Source: Streptomyces sp. NBC_01408 (GTDB taxonomy: Bacteria > Actinomycetota > Actinomycetes > Streptomycetales > Streptomycetaceae). Taken from it: a stretch of 64,000 nt of DNA. The position numbers were made by a program, and so were the translations under genes. The notes under the pieces were generated by a model. That model was not told where the DNA came from. It did not search any database and saw nothing but the letters and a program-made list of their open reading frames with translations. Each line of letters starts with the position of its first letter. Within the stretch, counting starts at the first letter, position 1. Below are positions 56,364 through 64,000 of this stretch, piece by piece. The stretch is taken from positions 868,001 through 932,000 of the forward strand of contig NZ_JAPEPJ010000001.1 of the NCBI RefSeq assembly GCF_026340255.1, in the 5' to 3' direction.

Positions 56364-59093
56364 GTGGACATTCCCGCGATCGGCGACGCCGAGGAACTCT
56401 CCTGCGACGTCCTCGTCATCGGCGGCGGCACCGCCGGCACGATGGCGGCACTGACCGCCGCCGAGCGCGGCGCGCGGGTCCTGCTCCTGGAGAAGGCCCA
56501 CGTGCGCCACTCCGGAGCCCTCGCCATGGGCATGGACGGCGTCAACAACGCCGTCGTACCCGGCCGGGCCGAACCGGACGACTACGTCGCCGAGATCACC
56601 CGCGCCAACGACGGCATCGTCGACCAGTCGACCGTCCGCCAGACCGCCACCCGCGGATTCGCGATGGTGCGGCGCCTGGAGTCGTACGGGGTGAAGTTCG
56701 AGAAGGACGAGCACGGCGAGTACGCGGTGCGCCAGGTCCACCGCTCGGGCTCGTACGTCCTGCCCATGCCCGAGGGCAAGGACGTCAAGAAGGTCCTCTA
56801 CCGGCAGCTGCGGCGCCGCGAGATGCGCGAGCGGATCCGCATCGAGAACCGGGTGATGCCGGTACGGGTCCTCACCTCGCCCGAGGACGGCCGGGCGATC
56901 GGCGCGGCCGCCTTCCACACCCGTACCGGCGCCTTCGTGACCGTGCGCGCCGGGGCGGTGATCCTCGCGACGGGCCCCTGCGGACGCCTCGGACTGCCCG
57001 CCTCCGGCTACCTCTACGGCACGTACGAGAACCCGACCAACGCGGGCGACGGCTACGCCATGGCCTACCACGCGGGCGCCGCGCTCACCGGGATCGAGTG
57101 CTTCCAGATCAACCCGCTGATCAAGGACTACAACGGTCCGGCGTGCGCGTACGTCGCGAACCCCTTCGGCGGCTACCAGGTCAACCGGCACGGCGAACGC
57201 TTCGTGGACTCCGACTACTGGTCGGGCCAGATGATGGCGGAGTTCGCGGCCGAACTCGCCTCGGACCGGGGCCCCGTGTACCTGAAGCTCAGCCACCTCC
57301 CGGAGGAGTCCGTGGCCTCGCTCGAATCGATCCTGCACACCACGGAACGGCCGACGCGCGGCACCTTCCACGCGGGCCGCGGCCACGACTACCGCACGCA
57401 CGACATCGAGATGCACATCTCGGAGATCGGCCTGTGCGGGGGCCACTCCGCCTCGGGCGTCCGGGTGGACGACCACGCCCGCACCACCGTCCCGCGCCTG
57501 TACGCCGCCGGGGACCTGGCGTCCGTCCCGCACAACTACATGATCGGGGCGTTCGTCTTCGGCGACCTGGCGGGGGCGGACGCGGCCCGGTACGCCGCGT
57601 ACGAGGGCGAGCTGCCGGCCGACCAGCTGGCGGCGGCCCACGAGCTGGTCTACCGCCCCCTGCGCAACCCGGACGGGCCGCCGCAGCCGCAGGTGGAGTA
57701 CAAGCTGCGGCGGTTCGTCAACGACTACGTGGCTCCGCCGAAGACGGGCGCGAAGCTGTCGCTGGCCGTCGAGGCCTTCGACCGGATGACGGGCGAAATC
57801 GCGCAGATGGGCGCGACCACCCCGCACGAGCTGATGCGCTGCGCGGAGGTGTCCTTCATCAGGGACTGCGCGGAGATGGCGGCCCGGTCCTCGCTGGCCC
57901 GTACGGAGTCCCGCTGGGGCCTCTACCACGAGCGCCTGGACCACCCCGAGCGGGACGACACGGGCTGGCTGCACCACCTGGACCTGCGCAAGTCGGCGTC
58001 GGGGGCGATGGAGTTCACGGCCCGGCCGGTGGAACCGTACCTGGTCCCGGTGGACGGGTTCACCCCGACGGGCGGCCCCGCACGGCACCTGGGCGAGGTC
58101 GCGCTGACCCCGGTCGCGACGGCGGGTCCGGCCGACGCTGCCGCGGGGCGCACGGCCCACCCCGACCCGGCCCGGGCTTCCGGCTCCGGGGGCGCCGCCG
58201 CGGGCCGGGCCGGGGGCGGCGCCTCGCCGCGGATCCTCGAACTCCTCGCCCTGGCCGAGGAGTCACCGGACCTGGCCGCCCTGCACCCCTACCTCACCGA
58301 CCCGGACGCCGCCGTGCGTACGGCCGCCGTCGCGGCGCTCGGCGAGACCGTCCCCCCGGGTGCGGGACCGGCGCTCGCCGCCCGGCTGGCCGACCCGGCC
58401 CCCGCCGTACGGGCGGCAGCCGCGGGCGCGCTGCGCGAGCTGGTGGAGGTGCTGCCGGGCGGGCCGGAGCTGGGTGCCGGGCTGCGGGCCGCCCTCGCCG
58501 TGCCCGACCCGGTGGTGCGCTCGGCCGCGCTGGAAGCGCTGCGGGCCCTGCGGCTCGGGGACGCCGGGCTGTACGCGGGCGCGCTGGCCGACGCCGACCC
58601 GGAGGTCCGCATCCAAGCCGTCCGGGCGCTGGTCTCGGTGGACGCGGTCCCGGCGCTCGCCGCGGCCGCCGCGGACCCGGCCCGCGAGGTCCGGGTGGCG
58701 GTGGCCAAGGGCCTGGCCTCGGTGCACACCCCGGCCCCGGCCCCACTGGACCCGCTGCTGGCCGACCCGGATCCACTGGTGCGGGGGGCCGCCCTGGGGG
58801 CCCTGGCCCAGGCCGGCTGCCCCGGCCGCTACGCCGAAGCCGCCGCGGCCGCCCTGGCCGATCCCGCCTGGCAGGTACGGGCCGGGGCGGCGGCCGCGCT
58901 GTCGGCCGCCGACCCGGGAGTTGCCGTACCGCCGCTGGCCGGGGCGCTGGCCGACGCCAACGCGGACGTCCGCAAGGCGGCGGTCCTCGCGCTGCTGGCC
59001 CACCGGGACACCGCCGGAGCCCGCGCGGCCCTCGCCGCGGCGGTCTCCGACCCGGACGCGGACGTCCGCGCGTACGCCGCCCGGGCGGCCTGA
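56364..59093 (+). CDS. AprA/fumarate-reductase-like flavoprotein fused to HEAT repeats
   Basis: A 909-residue cytoplasmic fusion. Residues 1-~600 are an FAD oxidoreductase of the fumarate reductase/APS reductase alpha family: CDVLVIGGGTAGTMAALTAA, HSGALAMGMDGVNNAV, ILATGPCGRLGLPASGY and YAAGDLASVPHNYMIGAFV. After an Ala/Gly linker, residues ~618-909 form about nine HEAT-like repeats (LTDPDAAVRTAAVAALGE pattern). GTG start at 56364. The neighbouring ferredoxin and sulfonate-type importer suggest reductive use of an imported organosulfur compound. I do not recognise the fused form as characterised. Confidence 0.88.
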   Translation: MDIPAIGDAEELSCDVLVIGGGTAGTMAALTAAERGARVLLLEKAHVRHSGALAMGMDGVNNAVVPGRAEPDDYVAEITRANDGIVDQSTVRQTATRGFAMVRRLESYGVKFEKDEHGEYAVRQVHRSGSYVLPMPEGKDVKKVLYRQLRRREMRERIRIENRVMPVRVLTSPEDGRAIGAAAFHTRTGAFVTVRAGAVILATGPCGRLGLPASGYLYGTYENPTNAGDGYAMAYHAGAALTGIECFQINPLIKDYNGPACAYVANPFGGYQVNRHGERFVDSDYWSGQMMAEFAAELASDRGPVYLKLSHLPEESVASLESILHTTERPTRGTFHAGRGHDYRTHDIEMHISEIGLCGGHSASGVRVDDHARTTVPRLYAAGDLASVPHNYMIGAFVFGDLAGADAARYAAYEGELPADQLAAAHELVYRPLRNPDGPPQPQVEYKLRRFVNDYVAPPKTGAKLSLAVEAFDRMTGEIAQMGATTPHELMRCAEVSFIRDCAEMAARSSLARTESRWGLYHERLDHPERDDTGWLHHLDLRKSASGAMEFTARPVEPYLVPVDGFTPTGGPARHLGEVALTPVATAGPADAAAGRTAHPDPARASGSGGAAAGRAGGGASPRILELLALAEESPDLAALHPYLTDPDAAVRTAAVAALGETVPPGAGPALAARLADPAPAVRAAAAGALRELVEVLPGGPELGAGLRAALAVPDPVVRSAALEALRALRLGDAGLYAGALADADPEVRIQAVRALVSVDAVPALAAAAADPAREVRVAVAKGLASVHTPAPAPLDPLLADPDPLVRGAALGALAQAGCPGRYAEAAAAALADPAWQVRAGAAAALSAADPGVAVPPLAGALADANADVRKAAVLALLAHRDTAGARAALAAAVSDPDADVRAYAARAA

Positions 59094-59181
59094 CCCGCGC
59101 CGTCCGGCCCGCCGCCCGGCCGGACGGCGGCCCGCGGGTGATGCTCCTGGGGCCTCGACCCCACGATCCAGGAGTCCCCGT

Positions 59182-59802
59182 ATGGCCTCTCGTACCGGCA
59201 AGCTCGCCCTGGCCCTCACCGCGGCGGCGGCCCTCACCCTGGCGGCCGCCCCCGCCGGAGCCACCCCGACGCCGCCGGGAGGCCACGGCCACGCCCACGC
59301 TCACGGCCACGGCCGCACCCACGGCCACGGCGGCCCGGGGGCGCACCCCGCCGCCCTGGCCGACCTGACCCGCGCCGCCCTGGCGAGCACCCGGTACCTC
59401 CGGGAGCGGACGGCGACCGCGGCCGGCTACGTCCCCGACCAGTACTGCGTGACCGACCCGGCGGGCGGCGGCGCCCTGGGATACCCGCACTTCAACCACG
59501 CGTACGACGACTCCCTCGACCCCGCGAAGCCCGCCGCCCTGCTGTACGAGGACGACGCGTCGGGCCGCCGCCGGCTGGTCGCCCTGGAGTGGGTGGTCAT
59601 GGACCGGGACGGGAAGCTGGAGACCGACGACGACCGCCCGAGCCTGTTCGGGCAGCCCTTCAAGGGGCCGATCGCGGGCCGCTTCAAGGGCCAGAAGACG
59701 CACTACGCCCTGCACGTGTGGCTGTGGAAGCCCAACCCCGCCGGACTGTTCGCGACGTTCAACCCGGACGTGCGCTGCCTCCCGGGCACCACCCGGCCCT
59801 AG
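59182..59802 (+). CDS. Secreted hypothetical protein with His-rich N-terminus
   Basis: A 206-residue exported protein. Signal peptide ~1-27, then a His/Gly segment (HGHAHAHGHGRTHGHGG) that could bind metal. The conserved domain has YVPDQYCVTDPAGGG, GYPHFNHAYDDSLDPAKPAA, LEWVVMDRDGKLETDDDRPS, LFGQPFKGPIAGRF and LHVWLWKPNPAGLFATFNPD. It is a paralogue of the next gene (60059). ATG at 59182 with AGGAGT. Function is unknown. Confidence 0.8.
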   Translation: MASRTGKLALALTAAAALTLAAAPAGATPTPPGGHGHAHAHGHGRTHGHGGPGAHPAALADLTRAALASTRYLRERTATAAGYVPDQYCVTDPAGGGALGYPHFNHAYDDSLDPAKPAALLYEDDASGRRRLVALEWVVMDRDGKLETDDDRPSLFGQPFKGPIAGRFKGQKTHYALHVWLWKPNPAGLFATFNPDVRCLPGTTRP

Positions 59803-59805
59803 GTC

Positions 59806-59969
59806 GTGTCGTCAAAGTCGCGTCTGGCTGTCGGGGTCCGGCACGCACGCTCGCCGCGTTGTCGTCGGTCGCCGATGCTCCGCATCGACTCCCTCCTCCG
59901 CCTTGCGATCGCACGCACCAGACCCCGACAGCACCGCCCTACGGGCGGCCGACGCCACTTTGACGACAC
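59806..59969. mobile_element. MITE-like element with 19-bp terminal inverted repeats
   Basis: Termini GTGTCGTCAAAGT (59806) and its exact complement at 59957-59969; extended to 19 bp with one mismatch (18/19). Inside are further inverted segments (CTGTCGGGGTC... and its complement) and no coding sequence. It starts four bases after the stop codon of the upstream gene and separates two paralogues. No clear target duplication. Likely mobilised in trans by an unseen transposase. Confidence 0.65.
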
Positions 59970-60058
59970 CCCCTAACCCCCGTTCGGAGGCGCGCCGCGT
60001 GCACGGGCCGGGCCGCGCCGGGAAGGTGGACGAAAGCCCCCGAACGGCAGGAGTCCCG

Positions 60059-60634
60059 ATGTCCGCCCGTGCCCGCAAGGCCGCCCTCATCTGCGCCGCC
60101 GCCGCGTCCATAGCCCTGGCCGCCCTCCCCGCGGCCCGGGCCGTGGACGGCCCGGCCCCGGACCCGAACGACCGTCGGGCGATGCTCGACCTGGCGACGG
60201 CCTACCGGGTGACGGCCAAGTACGAGAACGAGAGGGCGGCCATCGCGGACGGCTACGTCCGCACCGACGTCTGCATGGACAACCCGCGCGGCCCGGGCTC
60301 GATGGGCTACCACTACGAGAACAAGTCCCGCTGGGGCTCGACCGACCCGGCGAAGCCGACGGCGATCATCTACGGCCCGGAGAAGGGCCCCGGCGGCGGC
60401 CGCAAGCTGTACGCGGTCGAGTGGATGGTCTCCGACCCGGACCAGAACCTGGCGACGGCGGCCGGCCGCCCCACCATGTTCGGCCTCCCCTTCGACGGCC
60501 CGATGCCGGGCCACTCCCCGGGGATGCCCAAGCACTTCGACCTCCACATGTGGGCCTACAAGGACAACCCCGCGGGCCTCTTCCACAACTGGAACCCGGC
60601 AGTCAAGTGCGCTGGGCATATGACTCACCCATAG
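60059..60634 (+). CDS. Secreted hypothetical protein, paralogue of 59182-59802
   Basis: A 191-residue exported protein. Signal peptide 1-28 (ending AARA). The same domain as the preceding gene: DGYVRTDVCMDNPRGPGSMG, YHYENKSRWGSTDPAKPTAI, VEWMVSDPDQNL, MFGLPFDGPMPGHSPGMPKH then FDLHMWAYKDNPAGLFHNWN and a C-terminal Cys. Two cysteines in each paralogue are conserved, likely a disulfide. ATG at 60059 with GGCAGGAGTCCCG. Not His-rich. Function is unknown. Confidence 0.8.
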   Translation: MSARARKAALICAAAASIALAALPAARAVDGPAPDPNDRRAMLDLATAYRVTAKYENERAAIADGYVRTDVCMDNPRGPGSMGYHYENKSRWGSTDPAKPTAIIYGPEKGPGGGRKLYAVEWMVSDPDQNLATAAGRPTMFGLPFDGPMPGHSPGMPKHFDLHMWAYKDNPAGLFHNWNPAVKCAGHMTHP

Positions 60635-60692
60635 GAGCGGCTTTCGCGAGATCTGCAGCGATACGCCGGTCCGACTCGCGAGACTCCGGCTC

Positions 60693-61139
60693 ATGCGACA
60701 CCCGATCCCGCCCCCGGGCGGCTGGACTGCCGACGATCTGGACACGATTCCCGATCTGCCTCCGCACACGGAGCTGATCGACGGAGGCCTGATCTTCCCG
60801 AGTCCTCAGACCCTCTTCCATTCGCGAGCGGTCAGTTCTCTCGCGCACCAGTTGCATGCACTCGCACCTGCCGACATCGAAGTCCTCAGCAGGTTCACCA
60901 TCGACATCGACCGGCACAACCGTCCCGAACCGGATGTCCTCGCCGTACACGACTACGCCATCCACGGCTGGGACCAGACGCGGGTACCCGCGGAGGCCTT
61001 GGTGCTCGCCGTGGAGGTGGTCTCCCCCGCGTCCCCCAGCCGTGACCGCGAGACGAAGCCGGTCAAGTACGCCCGCGCCATGATTCCGCACTTCTGGCGC
61101 GTGGAGAACAAGGACGGCCGCGCCGTGGTCTACCTCTGA
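60693..61139 (+). pseudogene. Uma2-family protein, 5' part (split by IS605-type element)
   Basis: The first ~147 codons of a Uma2 (DUF820) protein, a restriction-endonuclease-like fold common in multiple copies in Streptomyces. PD-(D/E)xK-like residues appear in RPEPDVLAV and LVLAVEVVSP. Reading ends at a premature TGA (61137-61139) just inside the inserted element. The missing C-terminus, starting ELDPATEAYVATG, lies beyond the element at 63007. Joined, the parts give about 189 residues, the family's usual length. Confidence 0.85.
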
Positions 61140-61235
61140 TCTTGGCCAGTGCTCCGCCCTTCAGGGCGGGGGTGAAGGCCATCCTTGGCCCGGAGGCGCG
61201 GAGCGTCGGAGTGCTCTGCGCCTCCGGGGTGACGG

Positions 61236-61664
61236 TTAGACGGGACGCTGCTGGTTTTCGATGTACTGCTTGACGGCGGTCAGGGGTGCGCCGCCACATG
61301 AGCCGGCGAAGTAGGAGCCGGACCAGAAGTGTCCGCCCCACAGGTACCGGCGGACGTGGCTCTCGTACTCCTGGCGCAGCCTGCGGGAGCTGACGCCTTT
61401 GAGGGAGTTGACCAGCTTGGAAAGCTGCACCTTCGGCGGGTAGTGCACGAGCAGGTGCACGTGGTCCTGTTCGCCGTTGAACTGTTTCAGCTCGGCTTCG
61501 AAGTCGGCGCAGACCTCCCCCATGATCTCTTCGGTGCGGGTCAGCATGACGTCGGTGAACGCCTTCCGCCGGTACTTCGTGACAAAAACCAAGTGAACGT
61601 GCAGGTTGTAAACAACATGGCGACCCGTTCTGACATCGGGATTAGGTTTCCAGCGTGGTGACAT
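61236..61664 (-). CDS. tnpA: IS200/IS605 transposase TnpA (Y1 HUH)
   Basis: A 142-residue single-strand transposase. HUH motif in EQDHVHLLVHY (His68, His70) and catalytic Tyr134 in AVKQYIENQ are intact. The N-terminal HLVFVTKYRRKAF is the family opening. ATG at 61664. It would excise and insert the element as ssDNA using the end hairpins. Divergent from tnpB with 23 bp between start codons, so promoters overlap. Confidence 0.93.
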   Translation of the reverse strand: MSPRWKPNPDVRTGRHVVYNLHVHLVFVTKYRRKAFTDVMLTRTEEIMGEVCADFEAELKQFNGEQDHVHLLVHYPPKVQLSKLVNSLKGVSSRRLRQEYESHVRRYLWGGHFWSGSYFAGSCGGAPLTAVKQYIENQQRPV

Positions 61665-61687
61665 AAGCCAATGTTAGGGTTTCCGTT

Positions 61688-62968
61688 GTGAGTCAAGACT
61701 CCCTGGTGAAGCGGCAGTTCGGGCACCGTGCCCGTCTTTCGCTATCGCGCGCCGAGGTGTTGAAGACTGATGGCCAGGCGCACGCGGCCCGCACCATGTG
61801 GAACCTGCTGCACGCCTGGTGGCGGATGATGCCGAAGGAAAAACGGACTCTTGCGAACGCGGACGCCGCGATCCGCCAGGCCCGCGAGGACATCGACTTT
61901 CTCGCTGTCCTTCCCGCGCAGGCCGCGCAAGCGGTGTTGAAGACGTACTTCCAGGCGTGGAAGAACTGCTGGGACGGCCGCGCCGACGCCCCGAATTTCA
62001 AGGGCCGGTTCCGCACGGTGACGTCCGTGGACATTCCGCAGGGCCGGGACCTGAACATCACCCGCGTGCACCGCCGCTGGGGCATGGCCAACATTCCCAA
62101 GGTGGGCCGGGTCCGATTCCGGTGGACCAAGGACCTGCCCGTGGGCAAGCACGCCAACGGGGAGAACCGGATCACCGGGGCGCGGCTGGTCAAGGACGTG
62201 CTCGGCTGGCACATCGCCTTCCGTGTTCGGACCTTGGAGGCCAAGCCCGATCCCCACCAGGGGCCGGACGTCGGCATAGATGTGGGCGTCACCGTGCCCA
62301 TAGCCCTCTCGGACGGCGAAACGTACGAGCACGGCGAATGGCTGACCGGCAAGGAGAAAGCCAGGCTTCTGCACCTGGAGCAGCGCGCCGCGCAGCGTAA
62401 GCAGCACCGCAAGCCCGGCGAGCCCACCAGCCGCCGGCTGCACCACACCTACGACCAGATCGCAGGACTCCGCGCGAAAGCCAAGCGCCGGGCCCTGGAC
62501 TGGCAGCACCAGACGACCACCGCCATCGCCCGCACATACGGCACCGTTGTGGTCGAAGCACTCACCATCACGAACATGGTCAAGTCAGCCAGGGGAACCA
62601 TCGAAGAGCCGGGGAAGAACGTCGCCCAGAAATCCGGGCTGAACCGCTCCATCAGCGGGGAGGCGTGGGGCCGGACGGTCACCATGCTGACGTACAAGAC
62701 CGCCCAGCTCGGCGGCACCCTGCACAAGGTCCCGGCCCCCAATACTTCCCGGCGATGCTCCGCGTGCGGCTTCATCACGCCGGGGAGCCGAGAGTCCCAG
62801 GCCGTGTTCGTGTGCAAGAACCCGGACTGCGGCTGGTCAGGCAACGCCGACTGGAACGCAGCCCGGAACGTCTTGCACCTGTACCGGATGGGCCACGCGC
62901 TCATCCCGGCTGCCGGGAGGGCAGTCGTCAGGCGTGCCAAACGCGTCAAGCCCGCTGCCGCAAGGTAA
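61688..62968 (+). CDS. tnpB: RNA-guided nuclease TnpB (OrfB) of IS605 type
   Basis: A 426-residue TnpB. RuvC catalytic residues are present: Asp198 (GIDVGV), Glu290 (VVVEALTITNM) and Asp388 (SGNADWNAARNV). The zinc ribbon has Cys357, Cys360 (CSAC), Cys376 and Cys381 (CKNPDC). The N-terminal helix-turn-helix/WED-like region and central YDQIAGLRAKAKRRALDWQH follow family order. GTG start at 61688. TnpB cleaves DNA next to a transposon-adjacent motif as directed by the omega RNA, helping retain the element. It looks intact. Confidence 0.92.
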   Translation: MSQDSLVKRQFGHRARLSLSRAEVLKTDGQAHAARTMWNLLHAWWRMMPKEKRTLANADAAIRQAREDIDFLAVLPAQAAQAVLKTYFQAWKNCWDGRADAPNFKGRFRTVTSVDIPQGRDLNITRVHRRWGMANIPKVGRVRFRWTKDLPVGKHANGENRITGARLVKDVLGWHIAFRVRTLEAKPDPHQGPDVGIDVGVTVPIALSDGETYEHGEWLTGKEKARLLHLEQRAAQRKQHRKPGEPTSRRLHHTYDQIAGLRAKAKRRALDWQHQTTTAIARTYGTVVVEALTITNMVKSARGTIEEPGKNVAQKSGLNRSISGEAWGRTVTMLTYKTAQLGGTLHKVPAPNTSRRCSACGFITPGSRESQAVFVCKNPDCGWSGNADWNAARNVLHLYRMGHALIPAAGRAVVRRAKRVKPAAAR

Positions 62969-63026
62969 GCAGGAATCTCCCGGCTTCAGCCGGGAGAGCA
63001 CTTCAAGAACTCGACCCCGCCACCGA
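62860..63026 (+). ncRNA. Predicted TnpB omega RNA with guide
   Basis: In known IS605-type elements the omega RNA overlaps the tnpB 3' end, ends at the right-end hairpin and continues as a ~16-20-nt guide copied from the flank. Here the right-end hairpin (62976-62997) and the tip GAGAGCACTTCAA fit that plan. The guide would begin about 63007 with GAACTCGACCCCGCC from the split Uma2 gene. The 5' end is a guess. Confidence 0.5.
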
Positions 63027-63135
63027 GGCGTACGTCGCCACCGGCATCTTCCGCGACCGGCTGACCGTCTCCGTCCCCTTCCCCATCGACCTGGACCTGA
63101 CCGCGATCACACCGAAGCGGCGACGGCCCGAATAG
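63007..63135 (+). pseudogene. Uma2-family protein, 3' part
   Basis: 42 codons plus stop reading ELDPATEAYVATGIFRDRLT and VSVPFPIDLDLTAI, the usual Uma2 C-terminus. It has no start codon of its own. It continues the frame of 60693-61133 once the IS605-type element is removed. Confidence 0.85.
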
Positions 63136-63147
63136 CGCACACGGCGA

Positions 63148-63180
63148 AGGGCCCGGCTCCCCCAACGGGAGCCGGGCCCT
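63148..63180. terminator. Bidirectional 14-bp hairpin
   Basis: Perfect stem 63148-63161 with 63167-63180 and a 5-nt loop. It lies between the Uma2 remnant and the convergent nuoN and probably terminates both. Confidence 0.85.
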
Positions 63181-63200
63181 TACCCGTACCGCGGACCGGA

Positions 63201-64000
63201 TCAGCGGACGAACGTGCTCGCCTGCCCCGCCAGTTCCAGGAAGTACTGCGGGGCCAGGCCCAGGACCAGGGTGACCGCGACGCCGACCGCGATCGTCGTC
63301 ATCGTCAGCGGCGAGGGGACGGCCACCGTCGGGCCGTCGGCCTTCGGCTCGCTGAAGAACATCAGGACGATCACCCGGATGTAGAAGAACGCGGCGATCG
63401 CGGACGAGATCACACCGACCACGACCAGCACTCCCGCGCCGCCCTCCGCCGCCGCCTTGAACACGGCGAACTTCCCGGTGAAGCCGGACGTCAGCGGGAT
63501 GCCGGCGAAGGCCAGCAGGAACACCGCGAAGACCGCTGCGGTCAGCGGCGAACGACGGCCGAGCCCCGCCCACTTCGACAGGTGCGTCGCCTCGCCGCCC
63601 GCGTCGCGCACCAGCGTGACCACCGCGAACGCGCCGATCGTCACGAAGGAGTAGGCCGCCAGGTAGAAGAGGACTGACTGGACGCCCTCCGCCGAGGTGG
63701 CGATCACACCGGCCAGGATGAAGCCCGCGTGCGCGATCGAGGAGTAGGCCAGGAGCCGCTTGACGTCGGTCTGGGTGACCGCGATGACCGCGCCCGCCAG
63801 CATCGTCACGATGGCCACGCCCCACATCACCGGCCGCCAGTCCCACCGCAGGCCCGGCAGGACCACGTACAGCAGCCGCAGCAGCGCGCCGAAGGCCGCG
63901 ACCTTCGTCGCCGCCGCCATGAACCCGGTGACGGGGGTCGGGGCGCCCTGGTAGACGTCCGGGGTCCACATGTGGAAGGGGACCGCGCCGACCTTGAACA
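63201..64000 (-). CDS. nuoN: NADH-quinone oxidoreductase subunit N, main nuo operon (partial)
   Basis: C-terminal ~265 residues of an antiporter-like subunit; the 5' part is cut by the window edge. The channel motif FKVGAVPFHMWTPDVYQGAP is at the visible start, with TDVKRLLAYSSIAHAGFILA and GIPLTSGFTGKFAVFKAAAE downstream. It is more like canonical NuoN than the copy at 22135-23676 and should be the last gene of a full nuoA-N operon to the right. Ends at 63201 before a strong terminator. Confidence 0.93.
   Translation of the reverse strand, partial: FKVGAVPFHMWTPDVYQGAPTPVTGFMAAATKVAAFGALLRLLYVVLPGLRWDWRPVMWGVAIVTMLAGAVIAVTQTDVKRLLAYSSIAHAGFILAGVIATSAEGVQSVLFYLAAYSFVTIGAFAVVTLVRDAGGEATHLSKWAGLGRRSPLTAAVFAVFLLAFAGIPLTSGFTGKFAVFKAAAEGGAGVLVVVGVISSAIAAFFYIRVIVLMFFSEPKADGPTVAVPSPLTMTTIAVGVAVTLVLGLAPQYFLELAGQASTFVR

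Larger units (their letters stand above)
61134..63006. mobile_element. IS200/IS605-type insertion sequence with divergent tnpA and tnpB
   Basis: About 1.87 kb inserted in a Uma2 gene. Left end carries hairpin CCGCCC-TTCA-GGGCGG (61154-61169); right end carries a 9-bp stem around TTCA (62976-62997) followed by GAGAGCACTTCAA. tnpA and tnpB diverge, as in IS605. Ends were placed so that joining the flanks restores a Uma2 frame (…VVY|ELDP…); TCAA at the right tip resembles known IS608/IS605 right cleavage sites. No target duplication, as expected for single-strand transposition. Ends are estimates to within a few bases. Confidence 0.82.

Noticed and set aside
52221..59093. Assimilatory or dissimilatory APS reductase operon
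   Set aside because: The flavoprotein resembles AprA, but there is no sat, the ferredoxin is shorter than AprB, and a sulfonate-type importer is linked; true sulfate respiration is not expected in Streptomyces.
55958..59368. Open frame of about 1100 codons overlapping the ABC ATPase and flavoprotein genes
   Set aside because: Arg/Pro-rich shadow of two well-supported genes in another frame; no motif seen.
61137..61139. TGA in the Uma2 gene as recoding or selenocysteine
   Set aside because: The TGA lies inside the inserted element's left end, and the natural C-terminus is found beyond the element, so it is disruption rather than recoding.

Overview
The window is high-GC actinobacterial chromosome and reads as Streptomyces. 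It carries a secE-nusG-rplK-rplA block behind tRNA-Trp, many GTG starts, WhiJ-like XRE/DUF397 genes, two separate nuo (complex I) loci and densely packed operons whose genes overlap by 4 bp (ATGA/GTGA). Nearly all of it looks like core chromosome. Small mobile DNA is scattered through it: one complete IS200/IS605-type element, one deleted relative, a 164-bp MITE-like element and several non-coding repeats.

Layout. 0-3 kb (minus strand): translation/secretion block tRNA-Trp, secE, nusG, rplK, rplA. 3-11 kb: aspartate aminotransferase, an IS605-type relic, an adenosine deaminase-like enzyme, murB, a DUF3291-like protein, a TetR/MFS efflux pair with matching operators, then about 1.1 kb of non-coding repeats. 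11-16 kb: MaoC-fold dehydratase pair, rpmG, tRNA-Met, tRNA-Thr, an amidohydrolase, a reductase, tRNA-Tyr. 16-22 kb: YajQ, SulP and APC transporters, a SUKH protein, YccF, HtpX.

22-32 kb holds a partial complex I operon (nuoA-B-C-H-I-J-K-L-M-N) without nuoD, E, F or G. Its NuoC has a long repeat-rich tail. Divergent from it are two paralogous DesK/NarL-type histidine kinases with one response regulator, then a 2-oxoacid:ferredoxin oxidoreductase pair (korA-korB). A polyprenyl diphosphate synthase, plausibly for the menaquinone side chain, lies at 44-45 kb. Together these suggest a respiratory neighbourhood in which reduced ferredoxin rather than NADH could feed a reduced complex I; this is inference. 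The main nuo operon's nuoN enters at the right edge.

39-51 kb: RarD, a secreted M28 aminopeptidase, a ribbon-helix-helix/Doc-like toxin-antitoxin candidate, a LolA-like protein, a CocE-type hydrolase, a WhiJ-like XRE-DUF397-DUF397 module facing three small hypothetical genes, and a HAD phosphatase. 51-59 kb: fumarylacetoacetase, then a run of GntR regulator, 2[4Fe-4S] ferredoxin, ABC importer (binding protein, permease, ATPase) and an AprA/fumarate-reductase-like flavoprotein fused to HEAT repeats. That run is the most system-like accessory locus here and resembles organosulfur (asf-like) uptake and reduction loci.

59-63 kb: two paralogous secreted proteins separated by the MITE-like element, then a Uma2-family gene split by the IS605-type element carrying TnpA and an apparently intact TnpB. 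The predicted TnpB guide RNA would read into the split host gene.
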